The notes beneath the pieces were generated by a model. That model was not told the origin of the DNA. It made no database searches and worked only from the letters and a program-made list of their open reading frames with translations. Made by a program: the position numbers and the translations under genes. DNA of 64,000 nucleotides. Origin: JANMCE01 sp031410595. Its GTDB lineage: Bacteria > Actinomycetota > Acidimicrobiia > Acidimicrobiales > Ilumatobacteraceae. Location of the stretch: assembly GCA_031410595.1 (NCBI GenBank), contig JANNZM010000039.1:1-64000 (forward strand). The letters are read 5' to 3'. Each line of letters opens with the position of its first letter. Within the stretch, counting starts at the first letter, position 1. Of the stretch, positions 41,474 through 50,048 are shown piece by piece.

Positions 41474-42246
41474 GCAACTTCCGCTTGGATGGAACGGTTG
41501 CCGTGGTGATCGGTGGCACCGGTGTGCTGTGCGGTCATATGGCTGGCGCACTCGCCGCGGCTGGTGCTCGTACCGTCATTGTGGGACGAGATGCAGCCAA
41601 GGGCGAGGCAGTGTCTCTTGCCCTGGCTGCCGACGGACGTGATGTCGTGTTCGAGCGTTGCGACGTCACGTCCCGTAACGAACTCGCCGCGCTGGTTGAG
41701 GCTGTGCTTGCCCGATGGGGTCGGATCGATGTCCTTGTCAACGGAGCCGGCGTCAACGCGGCCACACCGTTCCTCGACATAACCGATGACGAGATGCTGC
41801 ACATCGTCACGGTCAATCAGCTTGGCGTTGTGCGGGCCTGCCAGGAATTCGGGCGCTATTTCGTAACGCGGGCGCAGGCCACAACGGAGGGAGCGAGCAT
41901 CATCAATATCGGTTCGGCGTCCGGTCTCACGCCGCTATCTCGGGTGTTCACCTATTCCATGACTAAGGCCGCAGTGCACAATCTCACCAAGAACCTTGCT
42001 CGTGAGTGGGGCCCGCTCGGCATCCGTTGCAACGTGTTGGTGCCGGGCTTCTTTCCGGCCGAACAAAATCGCCAAATCCTTTCGCCTGACCGCGTCGCAT
42101 CGATCCTGGGGCACACGCCACTCGCTCGTTTCGGCGACAATGAGGACCTTGTTGGCGCTGCGTTGCTGCTCGCCTCCGACGCCGGCAAGTTCATCACTGG
42201 CTCCGAGATCGTTGTCGATGGTGGCTTTCACGCCATGACCATCTGA
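41470..42246 (+). CDS. SDR oxidoreductase of the mannonate/gluconate type
   Basis: 258 residues. NAD(P) site GGTGVLCGHMA (variant of TGxxxGxG), NGAGV, the catalytic Ser in NIGSAS and YSMTK (Tyr and Lys), and the substrate-side motif FFPAEQNR, known from SDR enzymes that reduce or oxidise sugar acids such as fructuronate/mannonate or gluconate. GTG start overlaps the ligase stop by 4 bp and it is one base from the next gene, a gluconokinase, which favours a gluconate-type substrate. Its coupling to a CoA ligase is unusual. Confidence 0.85.
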   Translation: MSNFRLDGTVAVVIGGTGVLCGHMAGALAAAGARTVIVGRDAAKGEAVSLALAADGRDVVFERCDVTSRNELAALVEAVLARWGRIDVLVNGAGVNAATPFLDITDDEMLHIVTVNQLGVVRACQEFGRYFVTRAQATTEGASIINIGSASGLTPLSRVFTYSMTKAAVHNLTKNLAREWGPLGIRCNVLVPGFFPAEQNRQILSPDRVASILGHTPLARFGDNEDLVGAALLLASDAGKFITGSEIVVDGGFHAMTI

Positions 42247-42247
42247 T

Positions 42248-42769
42248 ATGGCGACGACCGCGCCTCACCCTCGTCCACTTCGCATCGTCGTGATGGGCGT
42301 CGCCGCTTCGGGAAAGACGACCGTGGCCGAAGGTTTGGCGCAAATACTGCACGCCACCTATCTCGAAGCTGACGCCTTTCACCCGGAAGCCAACATCGCC
42401 AAGATGTCACACGGCATCCCGTTGACCGACGAAGATCGATGGCCGTGGCTGTCGACCATGCGTGATGCACTTGCGTCACATGATCGCGTCGTCGTCACCT
42501 GCTCGGCGCTCAAGAAGTCGTACCGTGATTTGCTGCGTTCGGCCGGTTCGGTGCAGTTCATCTTTCTAGCAATTGACCGCGGCCTGGCCCAGCATCGCAT
42601 TGCGGCCCGCAAAGGTCATTTCATGACGGCCCAGATGGTGGATAGCCAATTCGCCACGCTTGAAGTACCTGGGTCCGACGAGCCCGATGTCATCGCGGTG
42701 GATGCTCGGTTGACCGTTGAGAAGATCGTCGCCGACTGCAGCCGGAAGCTGCTCCGCATCACGGGGTAG
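42248..42769 (+). CDS. gntK: Gluconokinase
   Basis: 173 residues, the standard size of GntK. P-loop MGVAASGKTTVAEGLA, then YLEADAFHPEANIAKMSHGIPLTDEDRWPWL, the gluconate-binding block, CSALKKSYRDLLR and RKGHFMTAQMVDSQFATLEVP, all strongly conserved in the family. ATP-dependent phosphorylation of D-gluconate to 6-phosphogluconate. It is the last gene of a ligase-SDR-gntK operon. Confidence 0.95.
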   Translation: MATTAPHPRPLRIVVMGVAASGKTTVAEGLAQILHATYLEADAFHPEANIAKMSHGIPLTDEDRWPWLSTMRDALASHDRVVVTCSALKKSYRDLLRSAGSVQFIFLAIDRGLAQHRIAARKGHFMTAQMVDSQFATLEVPGSDEPDVIAVDARLTVEKIVADCSRKLLRITG

Positions 42770-42799
42770 TTGGACCTGGTCTGGCACTGCCCAGCCGTG

Positions 42800-43097
42800 T
42801 CCACTTGTGGACATGTCCACATTTTGGCATTGCGGACCTGCTGGTTCTAGAGGAAAGTAAGAACCAACAAGCGGTGCCCTTGCTGAAAGGCAGAGACACC
42901 GGCGGTGAAGTTCTGGAAAGTATGAAAGTGGGTGATTTTCGCATGAACGTCAAGTGGGGATAACGAACGCTTCAAGAGCAACACATCAGCAGCGAAGTTT
43001 TGGAAATCGTGAAATTGGGGTGATTCACATGGGTAACAGCATCAACTGAGGAACCTGGCAACAGCAATACACCGGGGCGACGCAGATGCGTCGCCCC
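42800..43097 (+). ncRNA. Candidate structured RNA (unassigned)
   Basis: No convincing protein is encoded in this 340-bp gap, yet it is full of paired structure: the palindrome GTGGACATGTCCAC at about 42807-42820, a GGTTCT...AGAACC stem near 42842-42868, a GGTG...CACC stem with an inner CCTT/AAGG pair near 42872-42900, and a repeated ~45-bp unit (about 42904-42948 and 42987-43032) sharing GAAGTTYTGGAAA and GTGAAA then GGGTGATT. It ends with a strong terminator hairpin. That pattern suggests an independent small RNA, or a 3' UTR RNA of the gntK operon. A 29-codon frame ending at TAA (42961) is possible but weak. Confidence 0.4.
43074..43097 (+). terminator. Strong hairpin terminator
   Basis: Perfect 10-bp stem GGGGCGACGC (43074-43083), loop AGAT, GCGTCGCCCC (43088-43097), followed by TTGTTG. 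It is placed between convergent transcription units: the candidate RNA or gntK operon on plus and the MFS gene on minus, so it may serve both directions. Confidence 0.75.
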
Positions 43098-43112
43098 TTG
43101 TTGCGTCCGATC

Positions 43113-44375
43113 TCAAGCCCCTGCATCGCCCGACGATGTCACTTCGCGAAGGAGTATCAGAACGACGGGGCTAAACGCGAGGTAAGCGAGTCCGTCGACC
43201 GCCAACGCGGTGCGGACGCTGAATGACTCTGCGAGGAGGCCGCCGACCAGTGCGCCGACGGGCATGCCGGCAAAGACGAGAAATCGGTAACTCGCTCCGA
43301 CCCGGCCGAGCAGATGTTGGGGGATGACGCGCTGTCGCAGCGCCACGGTGAGCACGATCCAGATCATGCTGGTCAGCGAAGCCGTCCCCCACAGCAAGCT
43401 GGCCAGCAGCGGCGAGGAAACTGCTGCGGTCAGTGCCGTGACGATGCCGCTCACCACAATCGCACTGAAGAGCACCACCGGCAGCGGGAATCGACGAAGT
43501 CGTGAAGCCAACATCGATCCAATGATGCCGCCCACCGCTCCCGGAACGAGCAACAGACCAAAGCCAAGGCCCGAGAGCTTGAGGGTTTGGGTGGCGAACA
43601 GGACGAAGACCGAGTTGCCGACGAACGCCGCTGCTCCGAGCGCCATCGAAATGAGCGCAAGGTTGCGAAGGCCATGATGCTGCCACAACCAACGAAAACC
43701 TTCCCCAATGTCGCGTCGTAACGGAGCAAGCGCTGCTTTCGTTGCTCCGGGCTGAAAGCTTCCGGGCAGCATCATCATGATGAGTGCGGCCGCGAAGAAG
43801 CTGACGGCGTCCACGCCGAACGGCACGATCATGGCGAGGCCGAAGAGCAGCCCTCCCAACGGGGGACCGATGAGTTCGTTGGTCAACACCTGGGTAGAGG
43901 CCAGACGCGAGCCGGCCCGAACCAGGTCGTAGGCCTCGACGGTGCCCGGCACTAATGCGACGCTCGAGCTGTTCACGATGGCTTCGGCCGATGCCAGCAA
44001 TGCGGTGACGATGTAGATCACGACGATGGTCAGCTGGTGGGCTGCAATGGTGCAAACGAGCGAGGCCATGACCACGCCTCGGACGAGGTCGAGGCGGACT
44101 TGCAACATCCTGCGGTCATACCGGTCGGCCCACGCTCCGCCGGGCAGGATGAAAAGGAGCCACGGAATTCGTTCGGCGATCGTGACGCCCGCAATGGCGC
44201 GGGGGTCAGTGGTCACTGTGGTGGCGAGCAATGGCAGGGCAGTAATGCGGAGTCCGTCACCGATATTCGACGCAGCTGCTGCGGTCCAGAGCAGTCGGAA
44301 CGACCGCGGCAGCCTGGTGGACGCGTGCTCCGGTTGCCTCACGGATAGAGGACGCCGGACGCACACATCTTTCAA
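43113..44375 (-). CDS. MFS transporter, probable exporter
   Basis: 420 residues if started at TTG 44375; GTG 44366 is a likely alternative and the first ~20 residues are not conserved. About 12 hydrophobic segments, with the MFS motif A-like loop GGAWADRYDRRML between helices 2 and 3 and a central cytoplasmic loop (PLRRDIGEGFRWLWQHHGLRNL) typical of the MFS_3/enterobactin-exporter-like group. Substrate unknown, perhaps a drug or siderophore. Single gene, next to tRNA-Thr. Confidence 0.85.
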   Translation of the reverse strand: MKDVCVRRPLSVRQPEHASTRLPRSFRLLWTAAAASNIGDGLRITALPLLATTVTTDPRAIAGVTIAERIPWLLFILPGGAWADRYDRRMLQVRLDLVRGVVMASLVCTIAAHQLTIVVIYIVTALLASAEAIVNSSSVALVPGTVEAYDLVRAGSRLASTQVLTNELIGPPLGGLLFGLAMIVPFGVDAVSFFAAALIMMMLPGSFQPGATKAALAPLRRDIGEGFRWLWQHHGLRNLALISMALGAAAFVGNSVFVLFATQTLKLSGLGFGLLLVPGAVGGIIGSMLASRLRRFPLPVVLFSAIVVSGIVTALTAAVSSPLLASLLWGTASLTSMIWIVLTVALRQRVIPQHLLGRVGASYRFLVFAGMPVGALVGGLLAESFSVRTALAVDGLAYLAFSPVVLILLREVTSSGDAGA

Positions 44376-44414
44376 ACAGTAGTCGTAGGGGACTTCGTCA
44401 GGGAGATATCAAGA

Positions 44415-44486
44415 GCCCAGAGCCGGAGTCGAACCGGCGACCTACGCATTACGAGTGCGTTGCTCTACCTACTGAGCTATCTGGGC
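44415..44486 (-). tRNA. tRNA-Thr (anticodon CGT)
   Basis: 72-nt cloverleaf on the minus strand: acceptor GCCCAGA paired with TCTGGGC, D-arm GCTC/GAGC, anticodon stem ACGCA/TGCGT around CTCGTAA (anticodon CGT, reading ACG), and T-arm GCCGG-TTCGACT-CCGGC. No 3' CCA is encoded. Confidence 0.97.
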
Positions 44487-44567
44487 GAAGGGTGCAAGGT
44501 TAGCAATCGGCAGAAACAGACGAAACTTGAATACTGCCTACGAACCCTGTTTTGCCGACTCGGCAGG

Positions 44568-45629
44568 CTAGCCCATGGGGGGCAGGCGCAGCAGAAGAGA
44601 TTGCAGCTGCAGGGTATCGTTGGGGTTGCGCTCCATAGCCTCCAACGAGGCGTGCACGGTAACGACTGCGGCCTGATACGCGGTCGCGTGTCGACCAGCA
44701 CCGGCCAACAGCTTGTCCCGGTAGGTGGAGGCAATGGCAACGAGCCCGGCGCGGATCTCGTCCGTCCGGTGCCGTCGGAGCTCGCGTTTGTGGCGTTCCT
44801 CCAACTGCTTCTTGCCCGAGCCGCGTTCGCCCATGGCCTTGATCCGTTCGTCCATCTCAGCGATCTCGACAAGGTGGCGAGTGGCGAGTGGTGCGGCAGC
44901 TTCCTCGATCAATGTCATCAAGAGGGCCACTTGGCTGATGACGACTGTGCCCGTCCCGTCTAGGTGACGCGGCACGTCGGCGAAGGCTCGGCGGCGGGCG
45001 GAGAGTCCGGGGTCGGCGGCCAGCAATCGGGCGCGGTCGAGATCTCCACCCGAGGCCAGCGCGGCAGGCTCCGCCAGGGTGTGTGAGACCCCTTCGGCTA
45101 CCAGCGCAGCCAACACGGTTTCGTCGCTGAGTGGCCTGAACTCCACCCGCATGCAGCGCGATGCGATGGTCACCAGTTCGGGCGTGACGTCATCGGCGAT
45201 GACGATGAACACCGTTGACGCGGCGGGCTCTTCGATCGTCTTCAACAACTTCGCTGCGGCTTCGGGGCGAAGCAGGTGGAACTCATCCAGGATCAGAACT
45301 TTGCGGTTTCCCTCCACGGGTGCACGAGAAGCCATCTTGATGATGTCGTCGGCCTGCTCAGTGCTGATGGCCGCGCCGACGCGTTCAATGATGCGCACAT
45401 CTGGATGCTCACCCAAAAGGGCGAGCCGGCAGTCGCGGCACTCGCCGCACCCCCCGTTTGGACACAGCAACGCCGCGCCAAACGACATCGCAGCGGAACG
45501 CTTCCCGCTGCCGGCCGGGCCGATGAACAAGAACGCATGGACCGGTGCCTCGGCTGCAGCGGTCAGCAGCGATTGCACCGTCGGCTGGCCAACGATGGTC
45601 GCAAGCACAGGGGAGACGAGATCGTTCAC
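44568..45629 (-). CDS. holB: DNA polymerase III delta-prime subunit
   Basis: 353 residues. AAA+ clamp-loader fold: IVGQPTVQSLL, Walker A GPAGSGKR, zinc module CPNGGCGECRDC, VLILDEFHLL (Walker B), KTIEEPAASTVFIVIADD (sensor 1) and IASRCMRVEF. Residues 330 onward form the collar domain. GTG 45629 starts inside the tmk stop (GTGA), the arrangement common in actinobacteria. Essential replication protein of the gamma complex. Confidence 0.95.
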   Translation of the reverse strand: MNDLVSPVLATIVGQPTVQSLLTAAAEAPVHAFLFIGPAGSGKRSAAMSFGAALLCPNGGCGECRDCRLALLGEHPDVRIIERVGAAISTEQADDIIKMASRAPVEGNRKVLILDEFHLLRPEAAAKLLKTIEEPAASTVFIVIADDVTPELVTIASRCMRVEFRPLSDETVLAALVAEGVSHTLAEPAALASGGDLDRARLLAADPGLSARRRAFADVPRHLDGTGTVVISQVALLMTLIEEAAAPLATRHLVEIAEMDERIKAMGERGSGKKQLEERHKRELRRHRTDEIRAGLVAIASTYRDKLLAGAGRHATAYQAAVVTVHASLEAMERNPNDTLQLQSLLLRLPPMG

Positions 45630-46234
45630 AAGCCCAGCCTCTCGCGTACGACGGCCATGATGACAGCGTGGACAGCTGCAGGCGTGCCGTCGGCATTCAC
45701 GGTGACCCACCGAGCGGGATCCTCGGCTGCCATGGTGCGGAAGCCATCGAGCACCCGTCCGTAGAAATGGTCACCAGACTGTTCGAATCGATCGAGATCG
45801 CGATGCTTCAAACGATGGGCCTGAATCTCGGGAGAGACATCGAGAAAGATCACCAGATCGGGCCAGCGGCCCCGTACAGCCCAGTCGTTCACCGTTCGGA
45901 CCTGGTCGACAGGAAGACCGCGTCCGTAGCCCTGGTAGGCCAGAGAGGAGTACACGGACCGGTCGGACACCACATGCCGTCCCGCCTGCAACGCTGGGAA
46001 CACGATCTCTGCCATGTGCTGCGCCCGATCTGCCGCGATGAGTAGTGCCTCCGCGTGATCGTCGAGTTCGATCGTGGCTGGATCGGCCACGATGTTGCGC
46101 ACAAGCTGACCAATGCGCGTTCCGCCTGTTTCTCGGGTGAGGACCGCATCGAGTTCGGCAGCCAATCGCTTGGCTGCGGTCGACTTCCCGCAGCCCTCTG
46201 TGCCCTCCAAGGCGATGTAGCGTCCGCTCGTCAC
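45626..46234 (-). CDS. tmk: Thymidylate kinase
   Basis: 202 residues. P-loop ALEGTEGCGKST, RSVYSSLAYQGYGR (the DR(Y/H) block with LID residues), and VIFLDVSPE near the base. The usual TREPGGT is TRETGGT here (Pro to Thr). It phosphorylates dTMP to dTDP and is translationally coupled with holB. Confidence 0.94.
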   Translation of the reverse strand: MTSGRYIALEGTEGCGKSTAAKRLAAELDAVLTRETGGTRIGQLVRNIVADPATIELDDHAEALLIAADRAQHMAEIVFPALQAGRHVVSDRSVYSSLAYQGYGRGLPVDQVRTVNDWAVRGRWPDLVIFLDVSPEIQAHRLKHRDLDRFEQSGDHFYGRVLDGFRTMAAEDPARWVTVNADGTPAAVHAVIMAVVRERLGL

Positions 46235-46290
46235 GGCGCAGACGATACGTGATCGGCTCGGGACGATGCATCTACGTGCGTTCGCAAAGG

Positions 46291-48933
46291 CTAGGACTCA
46301 GTGGCCCTCTTGGAGGCGGCCTTCTTCGCGCCGGCAACTTTCTTGGCCGGAGCCTTCTTCGCGCCAGCAGCCTTTGGTGTAGCGGCCTTCTTTGGTGCTG
46401 TGGCTTTGCGCGCCCCAGCCTTCTTGGCCGACGGACCGGCTTCACGACGAATCGCCAGCAACTCATGCGCCCTTTCGTCGGTCATGGCCTCTAGGCGGTC
46501 GCCCTTGGTGAGGCTGGCGTTGGTCTCTCCGTCGGTCACATAGATGCCGAAGCGGCCTTCCTTCGCCACCACTGCGCGCGAACTGATGGGGTCCGTACCG
46601 AACTCGCGCAGCGGTGGCTTGGGTGCACCACGGGCACCATAGGTGCGGGGTTGTGCAAGGTACTCCAACGCTTCGGGCAGCGTAATGGTGAGCAACTGCT
46701 CTTCCGAGCCAATCGAACGGCTCTCTTTGCCACGGGCGACGTACGGACCGAACTTGCCGTTCTGCGCGGTGACGGGCTCGCCTTCGTGCTCACCGAGTTT
46801 GCGGGGGAGTGACAGCAGATCTTTCGCGTCGGTCAGCGTGATGCGTTCCAGCGTCATGGTCTTGAACAGTGAAGACATGCGCGGCTTGGCGTCACCGGGT
46901 GGGAAATTCTCGGCGTCGCCCCACTGCACATACGGGCCGAAGCGACCGTTCTTGGCGTACACGGGTAGGCCGTCGATCTCGCCGATCGCCACGTCACTCT
47001 TGGGGGCGGCCAATAACTCAAGCGCCTTCTCCACCGTAAGTTCATCGGGCGTGAGATCGTCGGGAACCGACGCCGTGTCTTCCAGTCGCTTCACGTACGG
47101 GCCATACTTGCCGGGCTTCACGACCACGTCGTTGCCGTCGGCGTCGTGACCAATGGGGAAAGTGTTGATCTCGGCTGCATCAATCTCGTCGAGGTTCTCC
47201 TCAACCAGGCGTTTCAGACCATGCAAGTCTGCGTCGTTGCCGAAATAGAACTGCTTCAGCCAGGCACCCTTGGCCGTCTCGTTCCGGGCAATGGAGTCGA
47301 GGTCTTCCTCCATACGAGCGGTGAACTCGTAGTCGACCAGGTTGTCGAAGTGCTTCTCCATCAGGCCGACGACCGCAAAGGCCGTCCAGGTGGGAACGAG
47401 GGCTTGGCCCTTCTTCCACACGTAGCCGCGATCGAGCACCGTGGTGATGATGGATGCGTACGTGGACGGCCGGCCGATGCCAAGTTCTTCTAATCGCTTG
47501 ATGATGGATGCTTCGGTAAAGCGAGCCGGCGGTGAGGTGACATGTCCGTTCGGGGTCAAAGACCTGACCGGCACCGACTGACCCTTGGTGAGAACGGGCA
47601 GCAATGCTTCTTTCTCATCGGCGGCGTCATCATCGGAGGATTCGACGTACACCTGCCGGTAGCCGGGGAAGGTGATGGTAGTGCCCGACGCGGCGAATTC
47701 GCAGTCGGTCGAATCTGTGGCGATAGCACCTAAACGGACCGAGACGGTGGTACCGACAGCATCCGCCATTTGGCTGGCGAGCGTGCGCTGCCACACCAGG
47801 CGGTAGAGCGAAAGTTCCTGCCCGTTCAACTCGCCGGCGACCACTTCCGGTGCACGGAACGGGGTGGTGGGACGGATGGCCTCATGGGCCTCCTGTGCGT
47901 TCTTGATCTTGGTGGCGTAGGTGCGAATGCCGGGCGCCAGGAACTTCTCGCCGTACGCCTTCGTGACCGCTCCGCGTGCCTCACCGAGAGCTTCTTCCGA
48001 TAGCACCACGTTGTCGGTACGCATGTAGGTGATGTAACCGCGCTCGTACAGGCCTTGCGCAACGCGCATCACTTGGCTAGCCGACAGACGAAGCTTGCGT
48101 CCGCCTTCCTGCTGCAGGGTGGAGGTCATAAACGGAGCCTTGGGAGACGAGCGATACGGCTTTTGTTCCACCGATCGCACGTCGAACGGCTTGCCGTCGA
48201 GCCCATCGGCCAACGAGCGGGCTCGTACTTCGTTCAGCACCGTCACGTTCGGCTTGGGCTTGCCGTGACTATCGAATTCCTTACCGGTGGCTACCTTCAC
48301 ACCGTCGAGCGCCACCAAGGTTGCATTGAACGCGGGAGCGGTGGCGATGGCTGCTTCTATGTCCCAGTATCCCGCGGCAACGAACGCAATGCGCTCGCGC
48401 TCACGCTCGACGACCAGGCGAATGGTGGGGGACTGCACCCGGCCAGCCGAAAGCCCGCGGTTGACTCGACGCCACAGCACCGGGGACACCTCATAGCCAT
48501 ACAGGCGATCGAGGATGCGGCGGGTTTCGGCGGCGTCGACCAAGCCGTAGTCCAGCGAGCGGGGGTTGGCAACGGCGTGCGCGATAGCGGTCTTGGTGAT
48601 CTCGTGGAACACCATGCGTTTGACTGGAACCTTGGGCTTCAGCTGCTCCAAAAGGTGCCAGCTGATTGATTCCCCTTCGCGATCCTCGTCGGTAGCCAGA
48701 TAGAGCTCGGAGGCATCCTTTAACAGGGCCTTCAACTCTTTGACCACGTCTTTGCCGCGAAGAGTCAGCTCGTAGGTCGGCTTGAAATTATCGTTGACAT
48801 CGACCGCGAGACCCTTGGAGGGAAGGTCGGCAACATGTCCGATGGAGGCGCGTACGTCGTAGCCGGCGCCAAGGAACTCGGCGACCTTCTTGGCCTTGGC
48901 TGGAGATTCGACGATGACGAGTGCGCGGGCCAT
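46291..48933 (-). CDS. topA: DNA topoisomerase I
   Basis: 880 residues of a type IA topoisomerase. Toprim domain at the N-terminus (ALVIVESPAKAKKVAEFLG with catalytic Glu, then the DEDREGESISWHL acid triad), active-site Tyr in ERGYITYMRTDNV near residue 300, RFTEASIIKRLEELGIGRPSTYASII, and repeated C-terminal TopoI_C modules (GKYGPYVKR, GRFGPYVQWG, GKFGPYVARG, GRFGIYVTDG). Zinc fingers are absent. A Lys/Ala-rich tail of ~50 residues ends the protein, as in other actinobacterial TopA. ATG 48933 starts at the conserved MARALVIVES; the open frame upstream overlaps the rsgA region and is not conserved. Confidence 0.96.
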   Translation of the reverse strand: MARALVIVESPAKAKKVAEFLGAGYDVRASIGHVADLPSKGLAVDVNDNFKPTYELTLRGKDVVKELKALLKDASELYLATDEDREGESISWHLLEQLKPKVPVKRMVFHEITKTAIAHAVANPRSLDYGLVDAAETRRILDRLYGYEVSPVLWRRVNRGLSAGRVQSPTIRLVVERERERIAFVAAGYWDIEAAIATAPAFNATLVALDGVKVATGKEFDSHGKPKPNVTVLNEVRARSLADGLDGKPFDVRSVEQKPYRSSPKAPFMTSTLQQEGGRKLRLSASQVMRVAQGLYERGYITYMRTDNVVLSEEALGEARGAVTKAYGEKFLAPGIRTYATKIKNAQEAHEAIRPTTPFRAPEVVAGELNGQELSLYRLVWQRTLASQMADAVGTTVSVRLGAIATDSTDCEFAASGTTITFPGYRQVYVESSDDDAADEKEALLPVLTKGQSVPVRSLTPNGHVTSPPARFTEASIIKRLEELGIGRPSTYASIITTVLDRGYVWKKGQALVPTWTAFAVVGLMEKHFDNLVDYEFTARMEEDLDSIARNETAKGAWLKQFYFGNDADLHGLKRLVEENLDEIDAAEINTFPIGHDADGNDVVVKPGKYGPYVKRLEDTASVPDDLTPDELTVEKALELLAAPKSDVAIGEIDGLPVYAKNGRFGPYVQWGDAENFPPGDAKPRMSSLFKTMTLERITLTDAKDLLSLPRKLGEHEGEPVTAQNGKFGPYVARGKESRSIGSEEQLLTITLPEALEYLAQPRTYGARGAPKPPLREFGTDPISSRAVVAKEGRFGIYVTDGETNASLTKGDRLEAMTDERAHELLAIRREAGPSAKKAGARKATAPKKAATPKAAGAKKAPAKKVAGAKKAASKRATES

Positions 48934-49031
48934 TACTGCTGTAGGCAATCGGCAAGAGAGGGTCTTTGTCAAGGCGCTCGGCAAAACAACCTCGTGGAGC
49001 GTGGGAGAAAAACCGCTGTAGGTTGCCTGGC

Positions 49032-50048
49032 GTGACCACCGGTCGATCCCGTTTGGGATGGAATGACACCTACGACGACGCATGGAAAAAGCTCGGCTGC
49101 CCCGAGCCGGTCGGCCGCGTTCGTCGGCTTGACCGCGGCTGGTCCACCATCGATACGGGCGAAGGTGAACTCCTGCGGGTGCGCAACATCGGCGCCGCGG
49201 TGGCAGTGGGTGATTGGGTAGTAATTTCGCCCGACGGCGAGCGCGTCGCCGAGGTCCTGCCGCGCATCTCTGCCTTCATCCGGCGGGCCTCGTTCGAAGG
49301 GTCGCGGGCGCAAACCGACACGCTTGCAGCCAACGTCGATGTCGTCTTCTTGGTGCACGCGCTGTCCTCGCCGCCCAAGCAGCGACGACTCGAACGTGAG
49401 CTGGTGTTGGCGTACGACTCGGGAGCGCAACCGGTTGTCGTGCTGACAAAGGCCGACATTGCCGACAACGTCGATTCCGACGTGATGGAGGTCGCCGCGA
49501 CGGCGCTCGGTGCGCCCGTCCACGCCGTTAGCTCCGTGCTGAACACGGGCATGGATGCGCTCTTGGAATACACCGCAGGCGGCAGGACCGTGGCCCTGCT
49601 CGGAGCATCGGGCGTCGGCAAGTCAACGCTGGTGAACGCGTTAGTCGGCACTCAGGTGCAGGACACCGGAGAGATTCGCGAGGGCGATCAGCGAGGTAGA
49701 CACACCACCGTTGCGGCGCAATTGATCGACCTCCCGAAGGGTGGCTTCCTCATCGACACGCCTGGGCTACGCGCTGTGGCCTTGTGGGGTGAAGGCAACG
49801 GTATCGAGCGGGCCTTCCCCGATATCTTCGACCTGATGGACCATTGCCGCTTCCGCGACTGTAAGCACAACGCCGAACCCGGCTGCGCGCTGCAGGAGGC
49901 GATCGCCAATAACGAGCTCGACCCAGATCGATTGCGTCACCTGCTTCATCTCATAGACGAACTGGAACGCTTTGAGGACGAAGTGAAGGCCCAGACCAAA
50001 GCTGGCGATAAGCGTGGCAGACGGAAGCCGAAACCTACGCTGAAGTAG
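49032..50048 (+). CDS. rsgA: Ribosome small-subunit GTPase A
   Basis: 338 residues. N-terminal OB fold, then a circularly permuted GTPase: G4 VVLTKAD precedes G1 GASGVGKSTLVNAL and G3 DTPGLR. The C-terminal zinc site is C(RFRD)C-KHNAEPGC. It matures the 30S subunit. GTG 49032 is chosen for the conserved TGRSRLGWNDTYDDAW start; the gene is divergent from topA with only ~100 bp between starts. Confidence 0.95.
   Translation: MTTGRSRLGWNDTYDDAWKKLGCPEPVGRVRRLDRGWSTIDTGEGELLRVRNIGAAVAVGDWVVISPDGERVAEVLPRISAFIRRASFEGSRAQTDTLAANVDVVFLVHALSSPPKQRRLERELVLAYDSGAQPVVVLTKADIADNVDSDVMEVAATALGAPVHAVSSVLNTGMDALLEYTAGGRTVALLGASGVGKSTLVNALVGTQVQDTGEIREGDQRGRHTTVAAQLIDLPKGGFLIDTPGLRAVALWGEGNGIERAFPDIFDLMDHCRFRDCKHNAEPGCALQEAIANNELDPDRLRHLLHLIDELERFEDEVKAQTKAGDKRGRRKPKPTLK

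Noticed and set aside
42881..42967. 29-codon peptide ending near 42961
   Set aside because: No ribosome-binding site and the segment is better explained by repeated RNA structure; kept only as a note under the candidate RNA.
48934..49083. N-terminal extension of topA
   Set aside because: The conserved start is MARALVIVES; upstream codons are not conserved and overlap rsgA.
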